DNA of 64,000 bases, from contig NZ_RQXV01000002.1 of the NCBI RefSeq assembly GCF_003858655.1, forward strand, positions 434,001 to 498,000. Direction: 5' to 3'. Below the pieces are notes generated by a model. That model saw only the letters and a list, made by a program, of their open reading frames with translations, was not told where the DNA came from and made no database searches. How positions within the stretch are numbered: position 1 is the stretch's first letter; every line of letters begins with the position of its first letter. The stretch is from Amphritea balenae (GTDB lineage Bacteria; Pseudomonadota; Gammaproteobacteria; Pseudomonadales; Balneatricaceae). Below, piece after piece: positions 33,400-41,187 of the stretch. The position numbers were made by a program, and so were the translations under genes.

Positions 33400-34697
33400 A
33401 TACTGCAGGGCTATCACTGGATAATGTGCCTGAGTTCAGAATTCCAATGGGCTTTTTTCTATCTGCGCCCTGGTTTGGCATGCTGGCGGCGTTATTGATG
33501 CTGATAAGCCCTGAGCTTATCTCTTCCCGTTGGCATCCTTCAATGTTGGCCACAGTGCATCTGCTAACGCTGGGTTTTGGCGCCATGATTATGGTTGGCG
33601 CAATGATCCAGGTCCTGCCGGTTCTTAGTAGTCAGCCGGTACCGGCGGCTGCGACATTATCTCCCTGGATCAGGGGGGGATTGGCATCAGGTACCCTGTT
33701 TCTGGCCCTTGGTTTTTTGTTTAATCAAAACAGTTTGTTCTATATCGCACTGGCGTTACTGGCTGGCGTTTTTATGCTGTTTTTGGGTGCGTTAGGGGTC
33801 GCCCTGGTGCGGGTGAAAAGTGGTGGTGATTCGGTATTTAGTTTACGTTTAGCGGCGCTTTGTCTGCTGGTTACAGTACTGTTTGGGGTGTTGCAGCTTT
33901 CTACCTATATGGATCTGAATTGGATAGGTTACTCTTTTGAACGTACAGATAGTCATGCGTTGTTAGGGTTAGCTGGCTGGGGGATGTTACTAATTATGGG
34001 GGTGAGCTTTCAGGTCATCCCTATGTTTCATGTTGCGCCAGCGTTTCCTTGGTGGTTTTGTCGGGGGAGCTCTGCTCTATTATTCATCACTCTCGTAATT
34101 GCATTGCTCGCCAGTGGGGCTATTTCAAAGGCTGCACTACTGATGCTTCCGCTGATCATCTGCTTTTATGGGGGTTATGCTCTCTACCTGATATATCAGC
34201 GCAAACGTAAGTTGGTGGACTATACGATACGTTTTTGGCAGCTCTCTTTTACCAACCTTGTATTGTTGTGCTTGGTTTATTTACTGCATCAATTAGGGTT
34301 AAGCATTATGCCGGAGTCTGCTCAATTCTATCTGTTGCTAGGTTTTGGTTTTGGATTGGGGTTCGTTGTTTCGGTGATGTTAGGAATGCTGCAAAAGATA
34401 GTTCCTTTCCTGATGTTTCTGCATCTGCAGCGAGCCTGCATTCATGAGCCTGGCGCGTTTATGAAGTTACCTAATATGCGGCAGTTGCTGCCTCAGTCGG
34501 ATTCAAAGTGGCAGTACTATCTGCACATAAGTGCACTGGCAACGCTTTACCTGTCATTTTTTGGCGGTGATCTGCAGTACCCGTTGCTGTTTGTGGCAGC
34601 GGCGTTATTACTGGCAAGCTTTGCCTGGTTATTTAAAACCTTGTGGCAGGCTAACCGCCGCTACATTGAAAGTATGGCGTCTATAACGGCTAAATAG
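33396..34697 (+). CDS. NnrS-like membrane protein
   Basis: A 433-residue membrane protein with about 12 helices. The PEFRIPMGFFLSAPWFGMLAA start and the HLLTLGFGAMIMVGAMIQVLPVL segment resemble NnrS/cbb3-type heme-copper-like families, with conserved histidines in membrane helices (His in ATVHLLTLG; HALLGLAGW; IPMFHVAP). NnrS proteins relieve NO stress. With hemerythrin and DUF2249 it forms a three-gene operon. The assignment to NnrS sensu stricto is probable rather than certain. Confidence 0.75.
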   Translation: MNTAGLSLDNVPEFRIPMGFFLSAPWFGMLAALLMLISPELISSRWHPSMLATVHLLTLGFGAMIMVGAMIQVLPVLSSQPVPAAATLSPWIRGGLASGTLFLALGFLFNQNSLFYIALALLAGVFMLFLGALGVALVRVKSGGDSVFSLRLAALCLLVTVLFGVLQLSTYMDLNWIGYSFERTDSHALLGLAGWGMLLIMGVSFQVIPMFHVAPAFPWWFCRGSSALLFITLVIALLASGAISKAALLMLPLIICFYGGYALYLIYQRKRKLVDYTIRFWQLSFTNLVLLCLVYLLHQLGLSIMPESAQFYLLLGFGFGLGFVVSVMLGMLQKIVPFLMFLHLQRACIHEPGAFMKLPNMRQLLPQSDSKWQYYLHISALATLYLSFFGGDLQYPLLFVAAALLLASFAWLFKTLWQANRRYIESMASITAK

Positions 34698-34710
34698 TGC
34701 TGATTTATTG

Positions 34711-34733
34711 GCGCAGCTTGTTCAAAGCTGCGC
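34711..34733. terminator. 9-bp GC-rich hairpin between convergent genes
   Basis: GCGCAGCTT (34711-34719) and AAGCTGCGC (34725-34733) with a 5-base loop lie 14 bases after the NnrS-like stop and before the end of the leftward methyltransferase gene. No T-run follows, so termination strength is uncertain. Confidence 0.5.
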
Positions 34734-34777
34734 AGTACTGATTTTCAGGTGATTGATGGCTGTTCAGGTAACCTTGC

Positions 34778-35854
34778 TTAGTGCTGTGCTTTTCTGGGTG
34801 CCCGTCGAGAGCGGCGAGTCTGGCCGCCACTGGCAGAACCGCCAGCGACACTCAGATCGCCGTTTAGCTGGGCTTTAGCGCCAGTGCTGATTGCGCCTAG
34901 TACCTGTTCAAGTGTTTCCAACTCTGGCTTATCTCCGGCCTGATAACCGTCTAGTGCTTCGCGCATCGCGGCTATATGGATTGGAGTAGTGCCGCAGCAA
35001 CCGCCGATAATACGAGCGCCGGCGTCGGCCACCATGCGGGCATAGCTGGCCATAAGTTCGGGGGTACCGCTGTAGACGATCTTACCATCAACATATTCCG
35101 GGATACCGCAGTTGGCTTTGGCAACCAATACCGGATCAAGCTGGTGTTGTTCGGCTGAGGTTTTCATATTCATGATAGCTGCGACTACTTCAGCAGCGCC
35201 AACACCGCAATTAGTACCACAGGCGCCAGGAGGCTGATCGAACTGAGTGCCTAACTTAGCACTTAACTGAACCAGTTCATCGGGTGTGACGCCCATCATG
35301 GTACGACCGTTAGTATCAATGCTCATGGTATAAACCACGGGCAAACCGGTACTAACCGCGGCTTCATAAGCAACTTTAGCTTCTTCGCTGGCGGAGATCG
35401 TTTCTATCCAGAGCACGTCTACACCACCGTCTTTTAAGGCTTCAGCCTGTTCCTTGAATGCGGAGTAGGCTTCATCGTAGGTTAGGGTGCCGGTCGGTGC
35501 GAAGATCTCTCCGGTCGGACCCATTGAACCGGCAACGATAATGTCCCGGTCGCAGATATCGGCTTTTTGTCTCAGGATCTGCGCAGCGGCCCTGTTAAGT
35601 TCGTGCACCCGGTGTTCTGCCTTGTGTAACTTCAGGCGAAAGCGGGTGCCGCCAAAGCTGTTGGTTAGCAGGATGTCAGAACCGGCATCGATAAATTGTT
35701 GTGCCAGATCTGCGATACGGTCCGGATGATCAATATTCCATAGTTCAGGCGCATCTCCGGTTTGAAGCCCCATAGTAAACAGGTTTGTGCCTAATGCGCC
35801 GTCTGCTAATAGGAAAGGGCGTTCATTCAGCAGGTGGGTAAACAGATTGGACAT
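34778..35854 (-). CDS. Betaine-homocysteine S-methyltransferase-type enzyme
   Basis: A 358-residue homocysteine S-methyltransferase (pfam S-methyl_trans) TIM barrel. Zinc-binding cysteines are in ACGTNCGVG (near residue 213) and GGCCGTTP (near 290). The N-terminal LLADGALGTNLF and the GSMGPTGEIFAPTG segment match betaine/thetin-homocysteine methyltransferases of marine bacteria. It likely makes methionine from homocysteine and glycine betaine or DMSP without B12. The tail (about 335-358) is Arg/Ser-rich and not conserved. It is co-directional with bluB but 275 bp away, with its own probable promoter. Confidence 0.83.
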   Translation of the reverse strand: MSNLFTHLLNERPFLLADGALGTNLFTMGLQTGDAPELWNIDHPDRIADLAQQFIDAGSDILLTNSFGGTRFRLKLHKAEHRVHELNRAAAQILRQKADICDRDIIVAGSMGPTGEIFAPTGTLTYDEAYSAFKEQAEALKDGGVDVLWIETISASEEAKVAYEAAVSTGLPVVYTMSIDTNGRTMMGVTPDELVQLSAKLGTQFDQPPGACGTNCGVGAAEVVAAIMNMKTSAEQHQLDPVLVAKANCGIPEYVDGKIVYSGTPELMASYARMVADAGARIIGGCCGTTPIHIAAMREALDGYQAGDKPELETLEQVLGAISTGAKAQLNGDLSVAGGSASGGQTRRSRRAPRKAQH

Positions 35855-36129
35855 GGGATTTACTCTCGGGTCAGATGTCAGATGCCGGAATTCAGATTGG
35901 AATACTGGGAACCGAAAAGTTTAGCCCCGGATGATATAGATAATATCGCTCAGGCGTCGCGGTATGTTCTGAATGCGTCAGAGATTGTTGCAACTGTCAT
36001 TTCGGGAGGGTTGGCAGCGCACCGGCGCCTATCTCTGAGAGTTAGGGGCCGGCGGATGTTATGTGAAGTTTGAATATTTCTTATTCAAAGATTGTGGTTT
36101 CAGTGTGGCTTATGTCAGAACAGGTTCGT

Positions 36130-36909
36130 TCAGAACTGCTCAGGAAAGTCCCTGTCTCTGTTTATCTGCTCGATCAGGGAATCCTCTTCTGCAGAACGGG
36201 TATTCTGCCAGCTATCAAAATGTACCAGTTGCTCGAGTGGCTGGCGGGGCAGCCAGCCTGCTGTTTCCAGTTCTGGTTTATCATAGAAGTGATCAACGTA
36301 ACCGATGCAAAGGTAGGCGATCGGAATTATTTTACGGGGAATATTGAGTAGATCCTGAAGCTTGCGCTGGTCGAGGATACTGACCCAACCGACGCCCAGG
36401 CCTTCGGCCCGGGCTGCCAGCCATAAATTTTGTACCGCGCAGACACTACTATATTGATCCATTGTTTTGATATGAGTGCGGCCGATAACCGTAGGGCCTG
36501 CGCTGTCACGATCGCAGGTTATACAGATATTGAGTGGAGACTCCAGAATCCCTTCGAGTTTAAGTGAGCGATAGGTATCGCGTTTCTCTTCGGGGAACAT
36601 CTCTGCAGCTTCATTGTGAGCGGTAGTAAACAGGTCGTGAACCTGTTGTTTCTTTTGTTGATCAGCGACGACTAAAAAATTCCAGGGCTGCATAAAGCCG
36701 ACCGAGGGTGCATGGTGTGCGGCGTAAAGTACCCGGCTAAGCACTTCGTCAGGCACCGGGCCTGGCTTAAACTGGCCGCGCACATCGCGACGGTTGAAGA
36801 TGGTTTTATATAAACCGTTTCGTTCTGAGTCATCGAACCAGATGTCAGTCTGCTGACCGGAGTGAGTCGCTTTGGCTGTATGTTTAATTGTGCTTTGCAT
36901 CTGTTCCAT
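36130..36909 (-). CDS. bluB: BluB 5,6-dimethylbenzimidazole synthase (copy 1)
   Basis: A 259-residue flavin-destruction enzyme of the BluB family, which converts reduced FMN and O2 into dimethylbenzimidazole, the lower ligand of B12. Conserved features are NRRDVRGQF with the catalytic Asp42, the AAHHAPSVGFMQPWNFLVV block and GVGWVSILD with the conserved Ser. An N-terminal extension of about 27 residues and a longer acidic C-terminus distinguish it from the second copy at 62709. The ATG at 36909 follows AAGGGG. A cobalamin riboswitch precedes it on the same strand, so B12 would repress it. Confidence 0.92.
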   Translation of the reverse strand: MEQMQSTIKHTAKATHSGQQTDIWFDDSERNGLYKTIFNRRDVRGQFKPGPVPDEVLSRVLYAAHHAPSVGFMQPWNFLVVADQQKKQQVHDLFTTAHNEAAEMFPEEKRDTYRSLKLEGILESPLNICITCDRDSAGPTVIGRTHIKTMDQYSSVCAVQNLWLAARAEGLGVGWVSILDQRKLQDLLNIPRKIIPIAYLCIGYVDHFYDKPELETAGWLPRQPLEQLVHFDSWQNTRSAEEDSLIEQINRDRDFPEQF

Positions 36910-36935
36910 AGGTATTCCCCTTAGATATGGAAACT

Positions 36936-36960
36936 AAAAACGTCTGTCCAAACGTGTTTT
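36936..36960 (-). terminator. Possible terminator in the bluB leader
   Basis: On the minus strand the bases after the riboswitch form a short stem (CGTTT-GGAC-AGACG with one wobble) followed by five T. It may be the expression platform of the riboswitch. The stem is short, so the call is weak. Confidence 0.35.
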
Positions 36961-36963
36961 GGT

Positions 36964-37165
36964 CTCACAGGCCGGTCTTCTGACTCAGGTGTAGATAATC
37001 ATTGAGATTATCCTATGCAGACACCTTCCCGGCGCTAGCCAGTGGTACAAGCCTGCATAATCACCATTACAGCGTTGGGCACGTATCGGATTTACACCGA
37101 TTTCCCGATTCTCCCGTGCCGGTTCTACTTATTTCATTAAGTTAGAGCGGCAAAGGCACCTGTAA
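36964..37165 (-). ncRNA. Cobalamin riboswitch controlling bluB copy 1
   Basis: On the minus strand the order of conserved elements is GGTGCC (37155-37160), GGGAAATCGGTGTAAATCCG, the CCCAACGCTGTAA region, a CCACTGG...CGGGAAGG arm, and the B12 box GAGTCAGAAGACCGGCC (complement at about 36970-36986). This is a full-length cobalamin riboswitch with the peripheral arm, most like the adenosylcobalamin class. It lies just upstream of bluB, which it should switch off when B12 is plentiful. Confidence 0.9.
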
Positions 37166-37172
37166 GCATGTA

Positions 37173-37212
37173 GATTGATATCAATCGAACGGCAGAGCCT
37201 AATCAATTGATT
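37173..37212. promoter_or_regulatory. Pair of ATTGAT palindromes between the two riboswitches
   Basis: GATTGATATCAATC (37173-37186) and AATCAATTGATT (37201-37212) are both perfect palindromes, centres 27 bp apart, in the divergent promoter region. A third AATCAAT occurs at about 37231. They could bind a regulator acting on both B12 transcripts. No match to a named regulator is claimed. Confidence 0.35.
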
Positions 37213-37380
37213 CAGAGGGAACTATGATCGTAATCAATATTTGTTAAAGACTCGGGTATTTGGTCGCATTCTGATAAGACCGCGTCGCGGTTTCCTTGGA
37301 CCTAGTGTTTGGTTTGAGATAGCGCAGGTAAAGGGTTGGGATAGCTTGAATTTTATTTGAGTTAACATGAATAAGAGTTG

Positions 37381-37410
37381 TTGACAGTGGTTGTTTTGGA
37401 GGAGTATCTT
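37381..37410 (+). promoter_or_regulatory. Candidate promoter of the cobalt uptake / B12 operon
   Basis: TTGACA at 37381-37386 is a perfect -35 box with TATCTT (37405-37410) 18 bp downstream as -10. Transcription from here would begin just ahead of the rightward riboswitch. Confidence 0.5.
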
Positions 37411-37419
37411 GGCTCGATT

Positions 37420-37645
37420 GTCAGGCCGCATAATCACGGTTATGCAAGGCGACTAAGGCAGATTAAATTTATCCGAATGATTTAATCTAACCGATAGTTG
37501 TCTGGGAAGTTGGTGCATCCTCAGGATAACCCCAACACTGCCCCCGCAACGGTAAATAGGTCAGTTTTTCTAATCTATGAGTCCGGTACCAGCCTGGTAA
37601 ATGTAGTTCAATGGTGTTGCGGAGGGCTTCACCGAGCGGCAATTT
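37420..37645 (+). ncRNA. Cobalamin riboswitch controlling the cobalt uptake / B12 operon
   Basis: Conserved elements in order: CTGGGAAGTTGGTGC (37501-37515), the very diagnostic CTGCCCCCGCAACGGTAA near 37535-37553, and a B12 box GAGTCCGGTACCAGCCTGG at 37579-37597. Between the last two only about 26 bases, forming a short hairpin, replace the long peripheral arm seen in the leftward riboswitch, so this may be a compact (class II-like) form. A downstream GGTGTTGCGGAGGGCTTCACC segment may be the expression platform. It precedes the DUF4198 gene. 5' limit is approximate. Confidence 0.85.
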
Positions 37646-37705
37646 TAAATTGTGCTTATCCTCCCAATTCCGCCTGTATTCATGTTTCAGACGGAGCTTT
37701 ATCAC

Positions 37706-38506
37706 GTGTTTAAATCGTTCACTCTGCCACTGGTTGCTGCCGGTGCCATTCTATCTTCAACCGCCCAGGCTCACTTTCAGATGCTGTATACACCAGATCT
37801 GTTGCGCGAACGGGGTGGTCAGATCACTCTAAAAATGCCTTTTACCCATCCTGCTGCCAGTGGTCATGTGATGACTGCAGAGACGCCTCAGAGCTTTTAC
37901 AAAATCCGTAAGGGTAAAAAGACGGACCTGACGGATGCCATTAAGCCGATCAGTTGGACCAGTGCAGAGAATACCGGCCCCGCGTATGAAGCTGATGTAA
38001 AGCTGCGCGGTCTGGGTGATCACGTATTCGTCATGGAGCCTGCGCCTTATTACGAAGAGTCCGAAGATAAGTACATTCAGCAGATTACTAAGACTATTGT
38101 TAACGTGGGTAGCCTGCCGACTGACTGGAATGAAGAGTTGGGCCTGAAAACCGAGATTGTACCGCTGAGCAAGCCTTATGCGATTTATGAAGGTGGCACT
38201 TTTGTCGCGGTGGTAAAGAGTGAAGGTAAGCCGGTACCCTTCGCGGAAATTGAAGTTGAGTATCTCAACTATGAGCCAGATCTGGATAATAACAGCTTCG
38301 CTAAAGATCCAAAGATAACACCACCGGCTGATGCTTTTATTACTATGACGATAATAGCTGATGCCAACGGTACCTTTACCTTTGGCCTGCCTAAGGCGGG
38401 GCAATGGGGGTTTGCGGCACTCGAGGTTGGCCCAGAAAAAGAATATAAAGGTAAAAATCTGTCGCAGGATGCGGTTATCTGGGTTCAAGCCCACCCGATA
38501 AAGTAG
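37706..38506 (+). CDS. DUF4198 (NikK-like) periplasmic cobalt/nickel uptake protein
   Basis: A 266-residue exported DUF4198 protein. A signal peptide spans about 1-22 (FKSFTLPLVAAGAILSSTAQA), with a conserved His directly after cleavage (AHFQML). The C-terminal half is an immunoglobulin-like fold with AEIEVEYLN and GQWGFAALEVG. Such proteins serve as extracytoplasmic components of ECF-type nickel/cobalt importers. The start is GTG at 37706 with CGGAG upstream; an in-frame ATG at 37652 would spoil the signal peptide. It is followed by cbiM and is under the rightward riboswitch, so the metal is probably cobalt. Confidence 0.83.
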   Translation: MFKSFTLPLVAAGAILSSTAQAHFQMLYTPDLLRERGGQITLKMPFTHPAASGHVMTAETPQSFYKIRKGKKTDLTDAIKPISWTSAENTGPAYEADVKLRGLGDHVFVMEPAPYYEESEDKYIQQITKTIVNVGSLPTDWNEELGLKTEIVPLSKPYAIYEGGTFVAVVKSEGKPVPFAEIEVEYLNYEPDLDNNSFAKDPKITPPADAFITMTIIADANGTFTFGLPKAGQWGFAALEVGPEKEYKGKNLSQDAVIWVQAHPIK

Positions 38507-38518
38507 GCGGAGAGTTAT

Positions 38519-39139
38519 ATGCATATTGTTGATGGTGCATTATCTGTTCCGGTGCTGGCAACGGGCGCTGTTCTGGGGCTTATCGGGGTAGCGATCGGCT
38601 TAAAAAAGATGGATTACGATCACTTGCCTCAGGTAGGCGTGCTGTCTGCGGCATTCTTTATCGCATCCTATATCCACTTGCCATTAGGTTTTTCCAGTGT
38701 TCATCTGATACTTAACGGTTTGATCGGCCTGGCATTAGGCTGGGCTGCATTCCCCGCTTTGCTGGTTGCTCTGTTGTTACAGGCGGTTTTCTTTGGCTTT
38801 GGTGGCTTCTTAGTACTGGGAGTCAATGTTGTTAACATCGCATTACCGGGTTTGCTGGTTTATTACCTCTGTCGCCATGGTATTGCGACTTCATCACCTA
38901 AGGGAGCTGCCATCTGGGGTGCCATCGGTGGGGCCGGCTCAATACTGCTGACCACCATCATGGTTGCCGGATCTCTGGCACTGTCCGGTGAGGCATTCAT
39001 ATTGGCGGCAAAGGCTACATTGGTGGCGCATATTCCGGTGATGGTGGTGGAAGGTTTTGTCACTGCTGCGGCGGTATTACTGATTCGTAAGGTAAAACCT
39101 GAATTCCTGAATATTTCAGAGGACTGGGAAGATGCGTAA
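38519..39139 (+). CDS. cbiM: CbiM cobalt ECF transporter S component
   Basis: A 206-residue membrane protein starting MHIVDGALS, whose His2 and N-terminus coordinate the metal in CbiM/NikM proteins. SSVHLILNGLIGLALGW and GFGGFLVLGVNVVNIALPG are typical membrane segments. It is the substrate-specific component of the cobalt energy-coupling-factor importer. It starts 12 bp after the DUF4198 gene and overlaps the next gene by eight bases. Confidence 0.92.
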   Translation: MHIVDGALSVPVLATGAVLGLIGVAIGLKKMDYDHLPQVGVLSAAFFIASYIHLPLGFSSVHLILNGLIGLALGWAAFPALLVALLLQAVFFGFGGFLVLGVNVVNIALPGLLVYYLCRHGIATSSPKGAAIWGAIGGAGSILLTTIMVAGSLALSGEAFILAAKATLVAHIPVMVVEGFVTAAAVLLIRKVKPEFLNISEDWEDA

Positions 39140-39713
39140 AACACTACTGCTCGTATTAACGCTTATGGCCTGTCCGGCCTTTGCTCACAATATTGTCGGT
39201 GGTGTATACGCTATCGGTAGTCTGATTGAAGGCGAAGTGGGCTTTTCTGATGGAATCATGGCTCAGGCCGGTGTGCCGGTAATTATCACCGACGGTAAGG
39301 GTAATAAACTCGGAGAAGTTCAGGTTGAAGAAGAGGGGTTGTTCAGCTTTGAAGCAACTCGTCAGATTGACCACCATTTCTCTATTGATCTGGGGTCCGG
39401 TCATGTTCTGAATACCCTACTGCCTGCCGATGAATTGCCTGATAGCCTGGGCGGCAGCACTCCGACTGAGACTGCCGCTACTGTCTCATCTGCCAATACC
39501 TCAGCTGTCAGCCTCAACGACGTAGATTCCGTTGCTCTGCAACAGATGATTGAGCGTGCAGTTTCCAAGCAGGTTAAGCCGCTGCGTAAAGAGTTGCAGG
39601 CCTATAAAGAGAAAGCCTCGTTGCAGGATATCCTGGGTGGTATTGGTTATATCTTCGGTTTGTGCGGTATTGGAATCTGGTTGCGGCAGCGTAAATCAGA
39701 GAGTCAGAGCTGA
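39132..39713 (+). CDS. NikL-like accessory subunit of the cobalt importer
   Basis: A 193-residue exported protein: signal peptide (about 1-18, ending AFAHN), a carboxypeptidase-regulatory-like beta domain (about 20-95), a Ser/Thr-rich linker, a helix with KQVKPLRKELQAYKEKA and one C-terminal transmembrane segment followed by RQRKSE. This architecture matches NikL, an auxiliary component of ECF nickel/cobalt importers, taking the place of CbiN. It lies between cbiM and cbiQ. Confidence 0.8.
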   Translation: MRKTLLLVLTLMACPAFAHNIVGGVYAIGSLIEGEVGFSDGIMAQAGVPVIITDGKGNKLGEVQVEEEGLFSFEATRQIDHHFSIDLGSGHVLNTLLPADELPDSLGGSTPTETAATVSSANTSAVSLNDVDSVALQQMIERAVSKQVKPLRKELQAYKEKASLQDILGGIGYIFGLCGIGIWLRQRKSESQS

Positions 39714-39715
39714 AT

Positions 39716-40498
39716 ATGTCGCAAAATTTCGAGCATAGCGGAACATCATGGAAAGGCCAGCGATTAAAGCATGATGAGTCGATGGTTGATCGCCTGGATC
39801 CACGGGTGCGGATAATTGTTGTATCGATCTTCGCTTTGGCGGTCGTGTTATCCCATGATTTCTATGTTCTGTTGTTGGGTCTTGTTTCGGCCGTGGCAAC
39901 GGCGGTTATAGCACAGCTTAACTTTAAGCGGACGTTACGCCGGGTCATTGCGATGGATATGTTTATGATCTTTCTTATCCTGATGCTGCCGTTTACCACG
40001 CCGGGAGAAGCGCTGTTTTCAATTGCGGGCTTGCCGGCGAGTAAAGAAGGCTTACTACATGCTTTGATGATTGCGCTGAAAGCTAATGCAGTGGTGTTTG
40101 CCCTGTTAGCGCTTATCGGGACAATGAGTGCAGCAACCTTAGGTCATGCAATGGCTCACCTGCGGGTGCCGGATAAGCTGGTGCATCTGCTACTGTTTAC
40201 CGTGCGTTATTTGGATGTGATCGGACAGGAATATAAGCGCATGCGCCGGGCGATGCAGGCACGGGCCTTTGTTATGACGGTCAGTAAGCATACCTGGCGC
40301 TCAGTTGGTTATCTAATAGGAATGCTGTTGGTGCATTCACTGGAACGCTCAGAACGAATCATGGATGCAATGAAGTGTCGCGGCTATAAGGGACAGTTTT
40401 ATCTGATGGACGATATGGTGCTACAGCGTCAGGATTATCTGTTTATGATGCTTAGCGTACCTTTTTTCTTGTTATTAATCGGGTTGAATTTCATATGA
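39716..40498 (+). CDS. cbiQ: CbiQ ECF transporter T component
   Basis: A 260-residue membrane protein with about five helices and the two coupling motifs of ECF T components: RRAMQARAF near 178-186 and AMKCRGYKG near 221-229 (A-R-G type). LDPRVRIIVVSIFAL begins the first helix. It connects CbiM to the ATPase. It begins three bases after the NikL-like stop and overlaps cbiO by four bases. Confidence 0.92.
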   Translation: MSQNFEHSGTSWKGQRLKHDESMVDRLDPRVRIIVVSIFALAVVLSHDFYVLLLGLVSAVATAVIAQLNFKRTLRRVIAMDMFMIFLILMLPFTTPGEALFSIAGLPASKEGLLHALMIALKANAVVFALLALIGTMSAATLGHAMAHLRVPDKLVHLLLFTVRYLDVIGQEYKRMRRAMQARAFVMTVSKHTWRSVGYLIGMLLVHSLERSERIMDAMKCRGYKGQFYLMDDMVLQRQDYLFMMLSVPFFLLLIGLNFI

Positions 40499-41187
40499 CA
40501 GTGTTAATAGAAACCCGGGGGCTGAGTTATCGTTATCCTCGCCGCGGTGAAGTGTTGAACGAGATCGACTTTAAGCTAGAGGCGGGGGATCGTGTTGCTC
40601 TGACCGGATCTAATGGCGCCGGTAAAACCACTTTATTGCACTTGTTAGTGGGTTTGAAGAAAGCTAAGGCGGGCGAAATTCATGCTTTTGGTGCGCAGCG
40701 CCGGGAAGAAAAAGAGTTTGTTGAAGTGCGTGCCCGGGCCGGTTTCCTGTTTCAGGATCCTGACGATCAATTGTTCTGTCCTACGGTGCTGGAAGATGTT
40801 GCTTTTGGTCCGCTCAACCTGGGCAAAGCCCGGGATGAAGCGATGCAGCTTGCTCACCAGGCATTGGTATCGGTTGGTTTAGAAGGCTTTGAAGAACGGG
40901 TCACGCATCAGTTGTCCGGTGGTGAAAAGCGCATGGTAACGCTGGCATCAGTGTTAGCGATGGAGCCGGAAGTGCTATTGCTTGATGAACCAAGCAATGC
41001 GCTGGACACCAAAGCGCGTTGGCGTTTAATCAATATTTTGCAAGAGCTGCCCCAGGCGATGATCATTATCTCCCATGATGATGATTTTCTGGATCATCTG
41101 GCGAATCGTTGGGTGCGCCTTGAAGATGCAAAGCTATTTGAAGATCGGCGCATGATCGTTCCTGAACTGAGAGCCGTTACTGTTTAA
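40495..41187 (+). CDS. cbiO: CbiO ECF transporter ATPase
   Basis: A 230-residue ABC ATPase: Walker A GSNGAGKTT (near 38-46), Q-loop FLFQDPDDQLFCPTV with the D-D-Q signature of CbiO ATPases, ABC signature LSGGEKRM (near 141-148), Walker B VLLLDEPSNALD and the switch His in IIISHDDDF. It powers cobalt uptake through CbiQ. It overlaps cbiQ (ATGA) and the MFS gene (TAATG). Confidence 0.93.
   Translation: MTVLIETRGLSYRYPRRGEVLNEIDFKLEAGDRVALTGSNGAGKTTLLHLLVGLKKAKAGEIHAFGAQRREEKEFVEVRARAGFLFQDPDDQLFCPTVLEDVAFGPLNLGKARDEAMQLAHQALVSVGLEGFEERVTHQLSGGEKRMVTLASVLAMEPEVLLLDEPSNALDTKARWRLINILQELPQAMIIISHDDDFLDHLANRWVRLEDAKLFEDRRMIVPELRAVTV

Noticed and set aside
36063-36351. Forward frames overlapping the end of bluB copy 1
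   Set aside because: Three overlapping frames of similar length exist antisense to a well-supported gene; these are shadows.
37490-38524. Frames within and antisense to the rightward riboswitch and the DUF4198 gene
   Set aside because: The riboswitch elements and the signal peptide of the DUF4198 protein explain the region; the other frames lack domains and start signals.
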